64,000 nucleotides of DNA from Rhizobium leguminosarum (GCF_001679785.1 NZ_CP016286.1:806001-870000), one strand, 5' to 3'. Positions 18,425 to 27,300 are shown, numbered from the stretch's first letter. The notes: generated from the letters alone by a model not told the origin. Translations and numbers: made by a program.

Positions 18425-18482
18425 GCTTCTTTCGCGGCATCTTCCAGCGCATCTTTCATCCGTTGAAGAAAAGGACGAAGAG

Positions 18483-18713
18483 ATGGCTCTGGAATTAAGC
18501 GGGATCTTTGAAACACCTCGCGATATCGTTCGGTCGAAACTTCGCGGGATGGCGCGATGGAGCCTGCGGCTGCTGATGACGATCGAACATCACCTCGAAA
18601 AGCGCTGCAGCCGCCGCACGCTTTTGGAACTCACCGACGACGAGCTTTGCGATGTCGGTCTGACCCGTGCACAGGCGAGGGCAGAAACATCGAAGTCGTG
18701 GTTCTGGTCCTGA
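18483..18713 (+). CDS. DUF1127 domain protein
   Basis: The 76-residue protein ends with the arginine-rich DUF1127 (YjiS-like) motif, here RTLLELTDDELCDVGLTRAQARAE. Short DUF1127 proteins in Rhizobiaceae have been linked to RNA turnover and phosphate or stress responses; here the role is unknown. The region N-terminal to the motif is amphipathic (LSLRLLMTIEHH-like). It is divergent from the LysR gene and may be its target. Confidence 0.85.
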   Translation: MALELSGIFETPRDIVRSKLRGMARWSLRLLMTIEHHLEKRCSRRTLLELTDDELCDVGLTRAQARAETSKSWFWS

Positions 18714-18809
18714 GGGCAGCGGCCTCTGGGGAGAGTGCGGATCCTGCTCGAAATTTCCGGCGCCTTGTGGCAAAACGTCTGCCTGGAATCGAGCGCAGGG
18801 AGCAGCATC

Positions 18810-19643
18810 ATGGCCGAAATCGTATCCTTCCGGAAGGACGCCGCCGGAGCGGAAGAGGGCGGCTTGCTGACCCGCTCGCTGCGCGACGGCGTGCTGCGGC
18901 TCGTGCTCAACAACCCACCGGCCAATGTGCTTTCGATCGCGCTTCTCGAAGCGCTGATGCAAGAACTCGAGACGGCCGGGGCGGAGCAGGATGCGCGCGT
19001 CGTCGTCATCGCCTCGACCGGCAATGTCTTTTCCGCCGGACATGATCTGAAAGAGCTGACGGCCCATCGCGCCGATGAAGATCAGGGTGCCGGTTTCTTC
19101 GAAAAGACCTTCCGGCTCTGCGCCGATCTGATACTGAAGATCGCGCATCTGCCGAAGCCCGTCATTGCCGAGATCGATGGGCTGGCGACGGCTGCTGGCT
19201 GCCAGCTCGTTGCTTCCTGCGATCTGGCGATCTGCACGGACAGTTCGACATTCTGTACGCCGGGCGTCAACATCGGCCTGTTCTGTTCGACGCCGATGGT
19301 GGCCGTTTCCCGTGCCGCGCACCGCAAACAGGCGATGGAGATGCTGCTGACCGGCGAGACAATCGACGCCTCGACCGCCAAGGATTTCGGCCTCGTCAAC
19401 CGTATCGTGCCGAAGCAATATCTGGCGCAGGTGGTTTCCAAATATGCGGCTGTGATCGCCAGCAAGTCGCCGTTGACACTGAAGATCGGCAAGGAAGCCT
19501 TCAACCGGCAGCTCGAACTGCCGGTGGAGGCGGCATATGATTATACCGCCAGGGTGATGGTCGAGAACATGCTGACTAAGGATGCGCAGGAAGGGATCGG
19601 CGCGTTCCTTGGCAAGCGCAAGGCCGAATGGACAGGTGAGTGA
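18810..19643 (+). CDS. Enoyl-CoA hydratase/isomerase family protein (ECHDC3-like)
   Basis: The 277-residue crotonase-fold protein has the two oxyanion-hole segments FSAGHDLKEL and IDGLATAAGCQLVASCDLAI, plus VNIGLFCSTPMVAVSRAA, the pattern of the ECHDC3-like subgroup. It should act on a short or medium acyl-CoA in the cytosol. The ATG at 18810 is preceded by GGGAG. The open frame extends to 18735 without homologous sequence. It is convergent with the EamA transporter gene with no space between stop codons. Confidence 0.92.
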   Translation: MAEIVSFRKDAAGAEEGGLLTRSLRDGVLRLVLNNPPANVLSIALLEALMQELETAGAEQDARVVVIASTGNVFSAGHDLKELTAHRADEDQGAGFFEKTFRLCADLILKIAHLPKPVIAEIDGLATAAGCQLVASCDLAICTDSSTFCTPGVNIGLFCSTPMVAVSRAAHRKQAMEMLLTGETIDASTAKDFGLVNRIVPKQYLAQVVSKYAAVIASKSPLTLKIGKEAFNRQLELPVEAAYDYTARVMVENMLTKDAQEGIGAFLGKRKAEWTGE

Positions 19644-20480
19644 TCACGCCAGTTTCAGAAGCAGCCCGCCGATCGCGATGACGACGCCGGCGACGTAGCG
19701 CCAGATGCTGGCTTTTTCCTTGAAGACGGTGATCGAGATCACCAGCGCAAAGAGGATTGCGGTTTCGCGCAAGGCTGCGACGGTCGCGACCGGGGCTTTC
19801 GTCATCGCCCAGAGTGCCAGCCCGTAGGAAGCGATCGAGCCGGCGCCGCCGATAAGGCCGCGCCACCAGTTACAGCGAACATGACGCACCACTGCCAAAG
19901 CGCCGCGCTGGGACGCTGCCCAGGAAAACAGCAGCACCGGCGGCAGCAGCGACATCCACAAAGTGTAGGAAACCGCATTGCCGGAGATGCGCGCGCCGAT
20001 TCCGTCGACATAGGTGTAGCTGGCGATGACGCAGGCATTGGCAAGCGAGAGGATGACGGCCCGGCTGCTGCCACGCCGCGCCTCCAGGGCGAGCGTCAGC
20101 ACGCCGGCCGAGATCGTCATTGTGCCTGCAAGGGCACCGCCGGAAAGATTTTCCTGCAGAATGAAACCGCTTGTCGCGGCGATCAGCAGCGGCGCGCAGC
20201 CACGCATCAGCGGATAGACGAGGCCGATATCGCCGGCCCGGTAGGCGGCGGCGACCAATTGGAAATAAGCAAATTGCAGGATGGCGGAGGCACCGATGAA
20301 CGGCCACGCCGAGGCGTGCGGCAACGGCAGGAATGCAAGGAACGGCAGCGCCGAAACCGCGCCGCCGGCCGAGATCAGCGCCGCATCGAGGGACTTATCG
20401 CTCCCCGCCTTGATGATGGCGTTCCATGTCGCGTGTAGCAGTGCGCCGAAGAGAACAAGCAGGATAACGTCGAGAGGCAA
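19644..20480 (-). CDS. EamA-family (DMT superfamily) transporter
   Basis: The protein has ten hydrophobic helices in two EamA repeats, beginning DVILLVLFGALLHATWNAIIKAGSDK and ending ISITVFKEKASIWRYVAGVVIAIGGLLLKLA. Such inner-membrane proteins export metabolites or amino acids; the substrate is unknown. The start is uncertain. A TTG at 20480 gives the family-like N-terminus (278 residues), while a TTG at 20555 would add 25 residues of no recognisable homology. Neither has a strong ribosome binding site. Confidence 0.85.
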   Translation of the reverse strand: MPLDVILLVLFGALLHATWNAIIKAGSDKSLDAALISAGGAVSALPFLAFLPLPHASAWPFIGASAILQFAYFQLVAAAYRAGDIGLVYPLMRGCAPLLIAATSGFILQENLSGGALAGTMTISAGVLTLALEARRGSSRAVILSLANACVIASYTYVDGIGARISGNAVSYTLWMSLLPPVLLFSWAASQRGALAVVRHVRCNWWRGLIGGAGSIASYGLALWAMTKAPVATVAALRETAILFALVISITVFKEKASIWRYVAGVVIAIGGLLLKLA

Positions 20481-20555
20481 GGGAGTGAATCCGGAGAGGA
20501 TGAGAGGAAGCGGAATACGCCTCGCCTTCGGCGTTTCAAATTCCTGAAAAGACAA

Positions 20556-20957
20556 CTGGGATTTGCACGAAAACGCGCGGCGGCGGTCGCTTATGCGTTC
20601 ATATGTCGAATAGCATCCTTACGGTATGTGGACAATGGCGGGCTATTTGAGCAATTTTTACGTGCGCGCGACATGCGTTCAATCCACGGCCCTCCTTTCA
20701 ACTATGAGATGTCTCTAATGGATGCAGGAACAAAGCGCGAAACTGTCAAGAACAAAAAAAGAAAACATCTCCAGGAGTTCGGGAGCGGATTATTCTATGC
20801 TGCTGAAATATAGATATTATTCTATAACTTCGATATAGGGGAAAATTAAAGCTTATGATTGTGCAATCGTTACGAAATCGCAGCGCGGGATTGATCCTCA
20901 AACCTTTCGCAAGCGCGAAAGGCGTACAGTTCCTGCGTAGCTATGACGGCGAAAACA
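20556..20957. other. Intergenic region without a convincing gene
   Basis: About 400 bp, partly AT-rich (20730-20860). Short plus-strand frames here have no recognisable features. It probably contains the EamA gene promoter. Confidence 0.5.
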
Positions 20958-21281
20958 TCAGAGCTGATGATGCGGAACGAAGAGCATCCCGTCAAGGTTG
21001 TCGATGTTTTGGCAGTTCAGAACTCGGCAGCGAGTAGTGTCTTTCGAAGGGATATACGTCCATTCCGCATAATCGGTCGCGTCGCAATAATTGCTGTTGC
21101 GGACATAGCGATCGTAGAGCGGCAAGCCACGGGGAGACGGGTAGCGGAAGATGACTGCGCCTTGATTGTGGATGGCGGCGCACACACTGGCACAGCTCAT
21201 GGTGAGCGGATTGTAGCGAGAGATCGCCAGCGCCGGCGATGCGGCGAGCACGAGCATGAGGGCAAGAGCGATTTTTTTCAC
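20958..21281 (-). CDS. Small secreted cysteine-containing protein, unknown function
   Basis: The 107-residue protein has a clear signal peptide (VKKIALALMLVLAASPALA, cleavage after ALA) and a mature part with four or more cysteines (SCASVCAAIHNQG, NSNYCDATDY, TRCRVLNCQN). The GTG start at 21281 is chosen because GAGGA lies upstream and the signal peptide begins there. The MSCASVCAAIHNQGAVIFRYPS pattern recurs, from memory, in small rhizobial secreted proteins of unknown role. Periplasmic with disulfides is inference. Confidence 0.72.
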   Translation of the reverse strand: MKKIALALMLVLAASPALAISRYNPLTMSCASVCAAIHNQGAVIFRYPSPRGLPLYDRYVRNSNYCDATDYAEWTYIPSKDTTRCRVLNCQNIDNLDGMLFVPHHQL

Positions 21282-21401
21282 CGAATCATCCTCAGGGAGT
21301 ATCCATTTCATATATACAGAAAAGACACGCAGCCGGTTTCACGGAAACGCAAAAAAACATGCCGGCCGAGCCGAAGGGCTCTCAGGAGTGGAGAAGCGGA
21401 C

Positions 21402-21830
21402 ATGAACCACGACGCCTACACGGATGATTACCTCGCCGGAATCCTGCAATCGGTAAAGACCATCGCGCTGACCGGCGCATCGCCCAATCCGGCTCGGCCG
21501 ATCAACGGCGTCATGGGCTATCTGCTGTCGCGCGGCTACGAGGTCATTCCTGTCAATCCCGGGCAGGCGGGCAAACAGATCCAGGGCCGCACCGTCTATG
21601 CCCGGCTCACCGACATTCCCGTGCCGATCGACATGGTCGATGTATTTCGCGCTTCCGAATATCTGGGTGGGGTCGTCGAGGAGGCGCTGGCGCTGAGGCC
21701 GCTGCCGAAGATCATCTGGTCTCAACTTGGTGTGCGCGACGATGCCGCCGCGGCAAAGGCGGAGGCCGCCGGCATCCAGGTGGTGATGAACCGCTGCCCG
21801 GCGATCGAGTATCCTCGTCTTATTGCCTGA
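21402..21830 (+). CDS. CoA-binding domain protein (YccU-like)
   Basis: The 142-residue protein is a single CoA_binding domain: IALTGASPNPARPINGVMGYLLSRGYEVIPVNPGQAGKQIQGRTVYARL, then MVDVFRASEYLGGVVEEAL and IIWSQLGVRDDAAAAKAEAAGIQVVMNRCPAIEYPRL. This matches the stand-alone Rossmann-type proteins related to succinyl-CoA synthetase alpha. The function is not known; the conserved cysteine in NRCPAIE is family-typical. ATG 21402 follows GGAGAAGCGGAC. It lies 117 bp ahead of metY and may share its transcript. Confidence 0.9.
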   Translation: MNHDAYTDDYLAGILQSVKTIALTGASPNPARPINGVMGYLLSRGYEVIPVNPGQAGKQIQGRTVYARLTDIPVPIDMVDVFRASEYLGGVVEEALALRPLPKIIWSQLGVRDDAAAAKAEAAGIQVVMNRCPAIEYPRLIA

Positions 21831-21947
21831 GTTGCGGTCCGCTGAGACGGATTTTCCACCGAACGCCCATGGGTTGAAATGGATCGCGATTAACTTTCGC
21901 AAGCGACCGGCTATGATCCTGCCCGTCAGCAACAACTGGAGGACGAC

Positions 21948-23231
21948 ATGGCCAAGAACGATCCGGGATTCAACACGTTGGCGATCCATGCCGGTGCGCA
22001 GCCCGACCCGGCGACGGGCGCGCGGGTCACGCCGATCTACCAGACGACCGCTTTCGTCTTCAATGATTCCGATCATGCCGCCGCCCTCTTCGGTTTGCAG
22101 GCTTTCGGCAACATCTATACCCGCATCATGAACCCGACGCAGGCCGTGCTCGAGGAGCGCGTCGCAGCGCTCGAGGGCGGCACGGCGGCCCTTGCCGTCG
22201 CCTCCGGCCATGCGGCGCAGATGATCGTCTTCCACACCATCATGCGCCCCGGCGAGAATTTCATCGCCGCCAACAGGCTCTATGGCGGCTCGATCAACCA
22301 GTTCGGCCATGCCTTCGAGAATTTCGGCTGGCAGGTGCGCTGGGCCGACACCGCCGATCCGGCAAGCTTCGAAAGCCAGATCGACGACAAGACGCGCGGC
22401 ATCTTCATCGAAAGCCTGGCCAATCCCGGCGGCACCTTCGTCGATATCGCCGCCATTGCCGACGTCGCGCATCGCCACGGCCTGCCGCTGATCGTCGACA
22501 ATACGATGGCAACACCCTATTTCATCCGTCCGATCGAGCACGGCGCCGACATCGTCGTGCATTCGCTGACGAAGTTTCTCGGCGGCCACGGCAATTCCAT
22601 GGGTGGCCTCATCGTCGACGGCGGCACCTTCGACTGGTCGAAATCCGGCAATTACCCGATGCTGTCGAGCCCGCGGCCGGAATATAACGGCATGGTGTTG
22701 CACGCGACTTTCGGCAATTTCGCCTTTGCGATCGCTGCCCGTGTGCTCGGCCTGCGCGATCTCGGGCCGGCGATCTCGCCCTTCAATGCCTTCCTGATCC
22801 TGACCGGCATCGAGACGCTGCCGCTCAGGATGCAGCGCCACAGCGACAATGCGATCGCCGTCGCGAAATGGCTGAAGGCGCACAGCAAGATCGCCTGGGT
22901 GAATTATGCCGGCCTCGACGACGACCCGAACCACGCCCTGCAGCAGCGCTACTCGCCGAAGGGCGCCGGCTCCGTCTTCACCTTCGGCGTCAAGGGCGGC
23001 TATGAGGCGGGCAAGACGCTGGTCGAGGGGCTGGAACTCTTCTCCCATCTTGCCAATATCGGCGACACCCGTTCGCTCGTCATCCATCCGGCCTCGACGA
23101 CACACCGGCAGTTGACCGACGAGCAAAGGATCGCCGCCGGCGCAGGCCCTGACGTGGTGCGCCTTTCCGTCGGCATCGAGGACGTCAAGGACATCATCGC
23201 CGATCTCGAACAGGCGCTCTCGAAGATCTGA
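21948..23231 (+). CDS. metY: O-acetylhomoserine aminocarboxypropyltransferase (sulfhydrylase)
   Basis: The 427-residue PLP enzyme of the Cys/Met metabolism family makes homocysteine from O-acetylhomoserine and sulfide. The PLP lysine is near residue 210 in IVVHSLTKFLGGHGNSMGG, and the phosphate-binding segment is ALAVASGHAAQMIVF. The length of about 430 residues and the N-terminus GFNTLAIHAGAQPDPATGARVTPIYQTTAF fit the MetY class rather than shorter MetZ. The start follows GGAGGACGAC. No SAM-II riboswitch motif is evident upstream. Confidence 0.95.
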   Translation: MAKNDPGFNTLAIHAGAQPDPATGARVTPIYQTTAFVFNDSDHAAALFGLQAFGNIYTRIMNPTQAVLEERVAALEGGTAALAVASGHAAQMIVFHTIMRPGENFIAANRLYGGSINQFGHAFENFGWQVRWADTADPASFESQIDDKTRGIFIESLANPGGTFVDIAAIADVAHRHGLPLIVDNTMATPYFIRPIEHGADIVVHSLTKFLGGHGNSMGGLIVDGGTFDWSKSGNYPMLSSPRPEYNGMVLHATFGNFAFAIAARVLGLRDLGPAISPFNAFLILTGIETLPLRMQRHSDNAIAVAKWLKAHSKIAWVNYAGLDDDPNHALQQRYSPKGAGSVFTFGVKGGYEAGKTLVEGLELFSHLANIGDTRSLVIHPASTTHRQLTDEQRIAAGAGPDVVRLSVGIEDVKDIIADLEQALSKI

Positions 23232-23313
23232 TGAGGTTCGTCACATACCTCTGACACCTACGTCAGTTCCTTTGACACATTTTTGAACTGGTTGCATTGA
23301 TTCGACCGCCGCT

Positions 23314-23338
23314 AAAGCCATGAAAACGTGGCTTTTTT
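23314..23338 (+). terminator. Rho-independent terminator downstream of metY
   Basis: The stem aaagcca / tggcttt with an 8-nt loop is followed by a T run, 83 bp past the metY stop. Confidence 0.7.
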
Positions 23339-24296
23339 GGCGGTCAAATCTTCAAAAAATCGACCTTCTGAAAATTTTTTTGGTTGTGCTCGAAGGCGGT
23401 TTTGTTAACTGTTGCGCCGAGATCGAGGTGGTGAATCCACGCTCGGAAACCTCGACCAAGAGGCCAACTCTTCGGGCTGCCGTCTCCGAAACCCTCAACA
23501 AGCAGCAAAAAAATCAAAGAACTCGGGGTCGCTCGGGAGCGCTCCCGCGCCGACGTCACAAGAGCCGTCGTGTCTTATTCAAGACGTCGTCACCCGAGTT
23601 AATGGAAGACGTTGATTTCGCCGTCGACAATTCGCACAGTGGGACCGTCCCCGCGGCTGCAGGATTCATGCGGCTGGCAAAGCGCTACATGAGAGGATCG
23701 GGGAGCCGATCTCGGCCATGCGCTCAGATCGCCGCGCGGATCACAATCTCGGACGCCAGGAATGGAAGACGCCGATGCGGGTGCGTCTCGAACCATGATC
23801 GCGAATTTATCTGGAACTCGCGGTTTTCAGCCCGCGACCAGAGCCCTTCAAGCTCAATATGAGTGCAATCAGCTTTCTCGTCGAAAGAGTTAACGCGGGA
23901 TTGGGGCAGCGCTGGTCAGGTCGAAAGCGGCACCGAAGCCGTTAAGTTCTCATTAAGGGGATGACGACAAGCTCGACCTGTTAAACGAACTTAAACCTAA
24001 TCCGTCGATATTCTCGGGGAGGAGGAGAGAGCCGGCCTAAATGGTTTGGACGACCGGCCCGGCTCTCTCATTGACACCCTTCCGAAGAAAGGAGGTATGC
24101 ATGCTTCTTTAAGCTCACTCAGTATGGCCGGTGGAGGTTAACGCAACGTTGGCGCGGTTAAATGGCGCGCGCGTGATCGATTTTCCGTGCCCGCCGCCCT
24201 TGATCCCGCTTGATTTTTATTGCGTTCGCTACTTGTTCCTGCGATCAAAGTTTGAGGGACGCCCCCTCCGATCTCGACCGCAGGAAGAGCATTTCG
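23339..24296. other. Accessory intergenic region without a convincing gene
   Basis: Nearly 1 kb with lower coding character than the core genes. Open frames on both strands lack recognisable domains or good start sites. The only structured parts seen are the hairpin at 24023-24070 and a strong Shine-Dalgarno-like site at 24087-24095. It marks the left edge of the decayed accessory region. Confidence 0.5.
24022..24141 (+). other. Hairpin followed by strong ribosome binding site and micro-ORFs
   Basis: A GC-rich stem (gagagccggcc with ggcccggctctc) spans about 24029-24070. It is followed by AAAGGAGG ending at 24095 and two overlapping tiny frames: ATG 24101 (Met-Leu-Leu-stop, ideal spacing) and ATG 24097 (14 codons, MHASLSSLSMAGGG, spacing too short). 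It could be a leader or small RNA, or the relic of a gene start. Confidence 0.3.
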
Positions 24297-24692
24297 TCAG
24301 GCTTTGTCGCCAAATGCAGCGGCAATGACCGGATATGCCAGGTGTTGCTCCTCAAACCAAACTGTAGCGATCTGGGATACAAATTCATCCGGGTCCAACG
24401 GAAGTCCAGCGGCACGAACGGTCGCAGCGTTTTCTTGCAAAACGCTCGCGAGCGCCTGACGATGGTATGCATAAAGCGCACCGCTCTTGATGCAACAGGC
24501 CGCCGCGTCGAATTGAACCGTTGCGAGGCCACGCTTTGCCGCATCGTCGGCAAGAGCTTCCGGTGAAAGTCGTAAGAATTTTTCGATTGTGTAGAGTGGC
24601 AGATAGCCAATTGGCTTAGACAAGCCTACTGCCGTCAAACTCTGCAATAGCGCATTTCGTCGCTCGTCGCTCAGATCGGGGTGCGCTTCCAT
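24297..24692 (-). CDS. Hypothetical protein coupled to IS66 tnpC remnant (y4hQ-like passenger)
   Basis: The 131-residue protein (MEAHPDLSDERRNALLQSLTAVGLSKPIGYLPLYTIEKFLRLSPEALADDAAKRGLATVQFDAAACC...) has natural coding composition and no domain I recognise. Its ATG overlaps the TGA of the preceding IS66 transposase remnant (TGATG at 24694-24690), the arrangement expected of translationally coupled genes. IS66 elements of rhizobia, for example the y4hN-y4hO-y4hP-y4hQ set of NGR234, carry a small gene of unknown function after tnpC. Assignment to that gene is inference. Confidence 0.6.
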   Translation of the reverse strand: MEAHPDLSDERRNALLQSLTAVGLSKPIGYLPLYTIEKFLRLSPEALADDAAKRGLATVQFDAAACCIKSGALYAYHRQALASVLQENAATVRAAGLPLDPDEFVSQIATVWFEEQHLAYPVIAAAFGDKA

Positions 24693-24800
24693 CAAGCAGC
24701 GGCCTCAATTCGGTGACAACGCCAATTCCACGGACGCAATTGCTCCAGCCTGCTGATCGGTGTGTCGGCGATGCGGCCGAGGACATCGGTAAGCCGTAAT
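24692..24800 (-). pseudogene. IS66-family transposase (TnpC) C-terminal remnant
   Basis: Read on the minus strand, this encodes LTDVLGRIADTPISRLEQL then RPWNWRCHRIEAAA and a stop, the standard C-terminal end of IS66 TnpC proteins (the ...ADHP..RI.ELLPW... tail). Upstream of about 24800 the IS66-like sequence is lost, so only some 35 codons remain. No IS66 end was identified. Confidence 0.75.
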
Positions 24801-24851
24801 ATCAGGGCCCGCATGATCCGATTCGCAACCATCCGCTTCTTTTACTCGCTG

Positions 24852-25118
24852 TCATCGGTGAACGATAGTCAGAGCAGCGATGCCCGCTTCATCGGCCGCA
24901 CGCAGGAACGCGTCCCAAAATTGCTGTGGAGTGATCTCACCGCTGATCGCATCGACGCAAGCCTTCACTGCAGTGACGTATTCTTCGCCGTCATCGGATG
25001 GCCAGTCCTTGAGCAGCATGTATGCCGCGTCGCCGAGGGTGCGGACGATCCTGTGAGCTGGCTGACCGCGCAGAGCCAGCCCGACGGGTGTGAATGCAGA
25101 GGTTGCGTCCCAGTCCAT
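24852..25118 (-). CDS. DUF982 domain protein
   Basis: The 88-residue protein has the DUF982 pattern: an N-terminal strand region, LGDAAYMLLKDWPSDDGEEYVTAVKACVDAISGEITPQQFWDAFLRAADEAGI. DUF982 proteins are small, largely rhizobial and of unknown function, often on plasmids and islands. The start at 25118 has GAGG upstream. A dyad lies about 40 bp further upstream (25156-25178). Confidence 0.8.
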   Translation of the reverse strand: MDWDATSAFTPVGLALRGQPAHRIVRTLGDAAYMLLKDWPSDDGEEYVTAVKACVDAISGEITPQQFWDAFLRAADEAGIAALTIVHR

Positions 25119-25155
25119 TATCGTCGACCTCAGGGCAGGGATCGCAATCCCCGAG

Positions 25156-25178
25156 GGGTAATATACGCGTGTATTCCC
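25156..25178. promoter_or_regulatory. Imperfect palindrome upstream of DUF982 gene
   Basis: The sequence GGxAATAxACGCGTxTATTxCC is centred on ACGCGT and is a dyad with two mismatched pairs. Its position about 40-60 bp upstream of the DUF982 start suggests an operator or terminator-like element. Confidence 0.35.
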
Positions 25179-25387
25179 AATTCGTAATTGACGATTGATT
25201 ACCTGGAGTGACCGGGTGTGAAGGCATGCGGCTGAAAAGGAGTGGGCGCTCTACGATTTTGTATAGTTGGAGACGATCGGAATTTCGCTGGATTGCGGAT
25301 GCATTCGCGCTATGATGATTCGGTTGGTCTTTGGGGGCCAGCTTGGGAGATGTTGACGCTCTCTGCCTCTGTCTGCGGGGAGGGGAA

Positions 25388-25615
25388 TTGGGCCCGCTTT
25401 CTGATTTCGCGATTGACATTGACGACCTCGAATTCCTCCAGGCGATCCTCGTCGATGCATGCAATGAGCTGAAGATTACTCCAGACCATCAGGGCTTCGT
25501 GGCGCGGGTCGTAGACCTGCGCTCCCAAGGTCACTCCCGGGAGGAAATCCTTCAAAGTCTTAGGGTGGAGTTCGCGAGACTCCCTGACCGTGGGCATACT
25601 GCCATTGATCCATGA
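25388..25615 (+). CDS. Small hypothetical protein
   Basis: A 75-residue frame from TTG 25388, directly after GGGGAGGGGAA, reads MGPLSDFAIDIDDLEFLQAILVDACNELKITPDHQGFVARVVDLRSQGHSREEILQSLRVEFARL. The helical, amphipathic pattern (DDLEFLQ..L...C.E) resembles short rhizobial proteins of unknown function that I recall only in outline. No domain name can be given, and it could be a chance frame. Confidence 0.45.
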   Translation: MGPLSDFAIDIDDLEFLQAILVDACNELKITPDHQGFVARVVDLRSQGHSREEILQSLRVEFARLPDRGHTAIDP

Positions 25616-25859
25616 GGACTTTGGTGATCGGATCGAAGTGCCCGCAACGCGGACTGTGCACTGGGAGCCAGTTCTGTCATTATGCCCGGCGTGTGACTAG
25701 CTAGTTTCCGTCCATAAACGCTGGTTTTCTTGAGCTTGCAGCGCACTTGGGTTCCGCTTGGTGGCCGCTTTGAAGCCATGCGGTGTGGCTCATGGGTGCT
25801 AATTGCGGCGGCCAGGATTTCTGGTGGACATGCGCGCATTGGCAACTGCCGGCGTCACG

Positions 25860-27300
25860 CCGGTCCGGTTTTGGCTGGCGACATGGGATGTCAGGTCGGC
25901 CTGAGGCGGGCGAAGAGGGCGAGATTGTATGCGACCACCGAGGACCAGACATAAGCCTTGAAGTGGTCGAGCCCACGCCAGGTGCAGCGCCCCAAGCCGT
26001 AGGCGCGTTTGAGGCAGGAGATGCCGGCCTCGATGCCGGCGCGGAAGTTGCGCAGCTTGCGATAGACCCAGCGGCTCTTGACCATGTCTTCGATCCTGAG
26101 GCCGCACTTCTTGTGGAAGGCCATGTCGCAGATGCCCCAGGCTTTGGCTCGGCTCAAATTATCGCGGCTGGCATAGCCGCCGTCGGCCGCCGCCTGACGC
26201 GGCGCCTCGCCCCAGATGCCGATGTGGCGTTCCAGCATCGGCAGCAAGCGCTCGCTGTCGGCCGGGTTGCCGGTTTCGACGACGAGGTCGAGGATCAGCC
26301 CGCTTGTGCCGGTGGTCAAATTGATCTTATGGCCATACTCGACGTCGCGGCTGCCTTTGACGATGATGTCGGCATGCGGCTCGAACAAACTGACCAGCTT
26401 GTCGCCAGCCGGCACCGCCTCGCCGGCCAGGACCCGCCGCTCGGTCTGGGCGATGATCCGTTCGATCAGCGGCTTATAGTGGCGGAGTTGGGCCTGCCAG
26501 AGTTCGACCGCCGGGCCCGCCGCCAAGGGCAGTTGCGCCGCCGCCTGTTCGAGATAGCTCAAGGTGGTGCGCGTGATCCTGAGCAGCGCGCGATAGTGCT
26601 GAACTCGTTTCGGACGACCGCGGGTAAATTGGATCGCCCGGGATCGCTTCTTCGCCGCGCGGCAGTGATCGTGCCATGAGATGGCGCTGCCCAAGGAAGC
26701 CGCCTGCTGCAACAGCCGCACCATCACCCGCACGCAGTCCCACAAAAGACTACTGTCGCTCGGTTCGTGCATCAGCGCCGAAGTGACGGTGCTGTCGATG
26801 CGCACGACCTTGCCGCGTTCCACCTTGTCCTGCCGGGCGCTCGTCAACAGCACGCGATTGATCGCTTCAAAGGTCCCGGCCCGGATCGCGCTGATCGTCT
26901 TGTGCAAGACCGACTTCTTCGGGTTCCACCCCCACGGCAGCCGGGCAAAGGCCCGGAACGAGGCGGAATCTTCCAGATGAAAGGCCAACTCCTCATAACT
27001 CAACTGACGGTGTTGTTTGAGCAGGGCGCAACGCAGCACGGCCTCCGCCGGCAGGCCCTCGCGGCCGGTCTCCTTGACGCCGTGGCGGCGCAGGTCCTGC
27101 GCTACCAGCCCGAGCAGATCACGATGCTCATCCAGCCATTGCGACATGGCTTTCAGCTCGCGGCCGATCTCGTGTTCGGCGAAAAGATCGAATATATTGG
27201 CTTGGACGGTGCGTTCTTGGCGCATTGTCGGCTCCGGCGGTTGCGGGTTTGTCTTTAGAATCAATGGCTTGATCTAAAGTATACCTGAAACCGCCGGGCT
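25860..27300 (-). mobile_element. Second ISNCY-type insertion sequence (approximate limits)
   Basis: Defined by an intact transposase gene and by flanks with no other coding function. Terminal inverted repeats could not be recognised by eye, so both limits are estimates. Confidence 0.6.
25891..27225 (-). CDS. ISNCY-family transposase (IS4/IS5-like DDE fold)
   Basis: The 444-residue protein starts MRQERTVQANIFDLFAEHEIGRELKAMSQWLDEH and continues with PAEAVLRCALLKQHRQLSYEELAFHLEDSASFRAFARLP, the pattern of a rhizobial transposase group usually annotated ISNCY. Catalytic acidic residues are likely in VVRIDSTVTSALMHEPSDSSLLWD, AAADGGYASRDN and RNFRAGIEAGISCLKRAYGLGR (last Glu). ATG 27225 is preceded by CCGGAGCCGACA; the frame is open upstream without support. 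The frame is intact, so activity is possible. It is unrelated to the other ISNCY transposase in this window. Confidence 0.87.
   Translation of the reverse strand: MRQERTVQANIFDLFAEHEIGRELKAMSQWLDEHRDLLGLVAQDLRRHGVKETGREGLPAEAVLRCALLKQHRQLSYEELAFHLEDSASFRAFARLPWGWNPKKSVLHKTISAIRAGTFEAINRVLLTSARQDKVERGKVVRIDSTVTSALMHEPSDSSLLWDCVRVMVRLLQQAASLGSAISWHDHCRAAKKRSRAIQFTRGRPKRVQHYRALLRITRTTLSYLEQAAAQLPLAAGPAVELWQAQLRHYKPLIERIIAQTERRVLAGEAVPAGDKLVSLFEPHADIIVKGSRDVEYGHKINLTTGTSGLILDLVVETGNPADSERLLPMLERHIGIWGEAPRQAAADGGYASRDNLSRAKAWGICDMAFHKKCGLRIEDMVKSRWVYRKLRNFRAGIEAGISCLKRAYGLGRCTWRGLDHFKAYVWSSVVAYNLALFARLRPT

Noticed and set aside
21831..21947. Possible SAM-responsive riboswitch upstream of metY
   Set aside because: No SAM-II-like conserved blocks were visible in the 117-bp leader.
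25860..27300. Terminal inverted repeats for the second ISNCY-type element
   Set aside because: Several GC-rich candidate pairs were compared on both sides of the transposase, but none matched convincingly.
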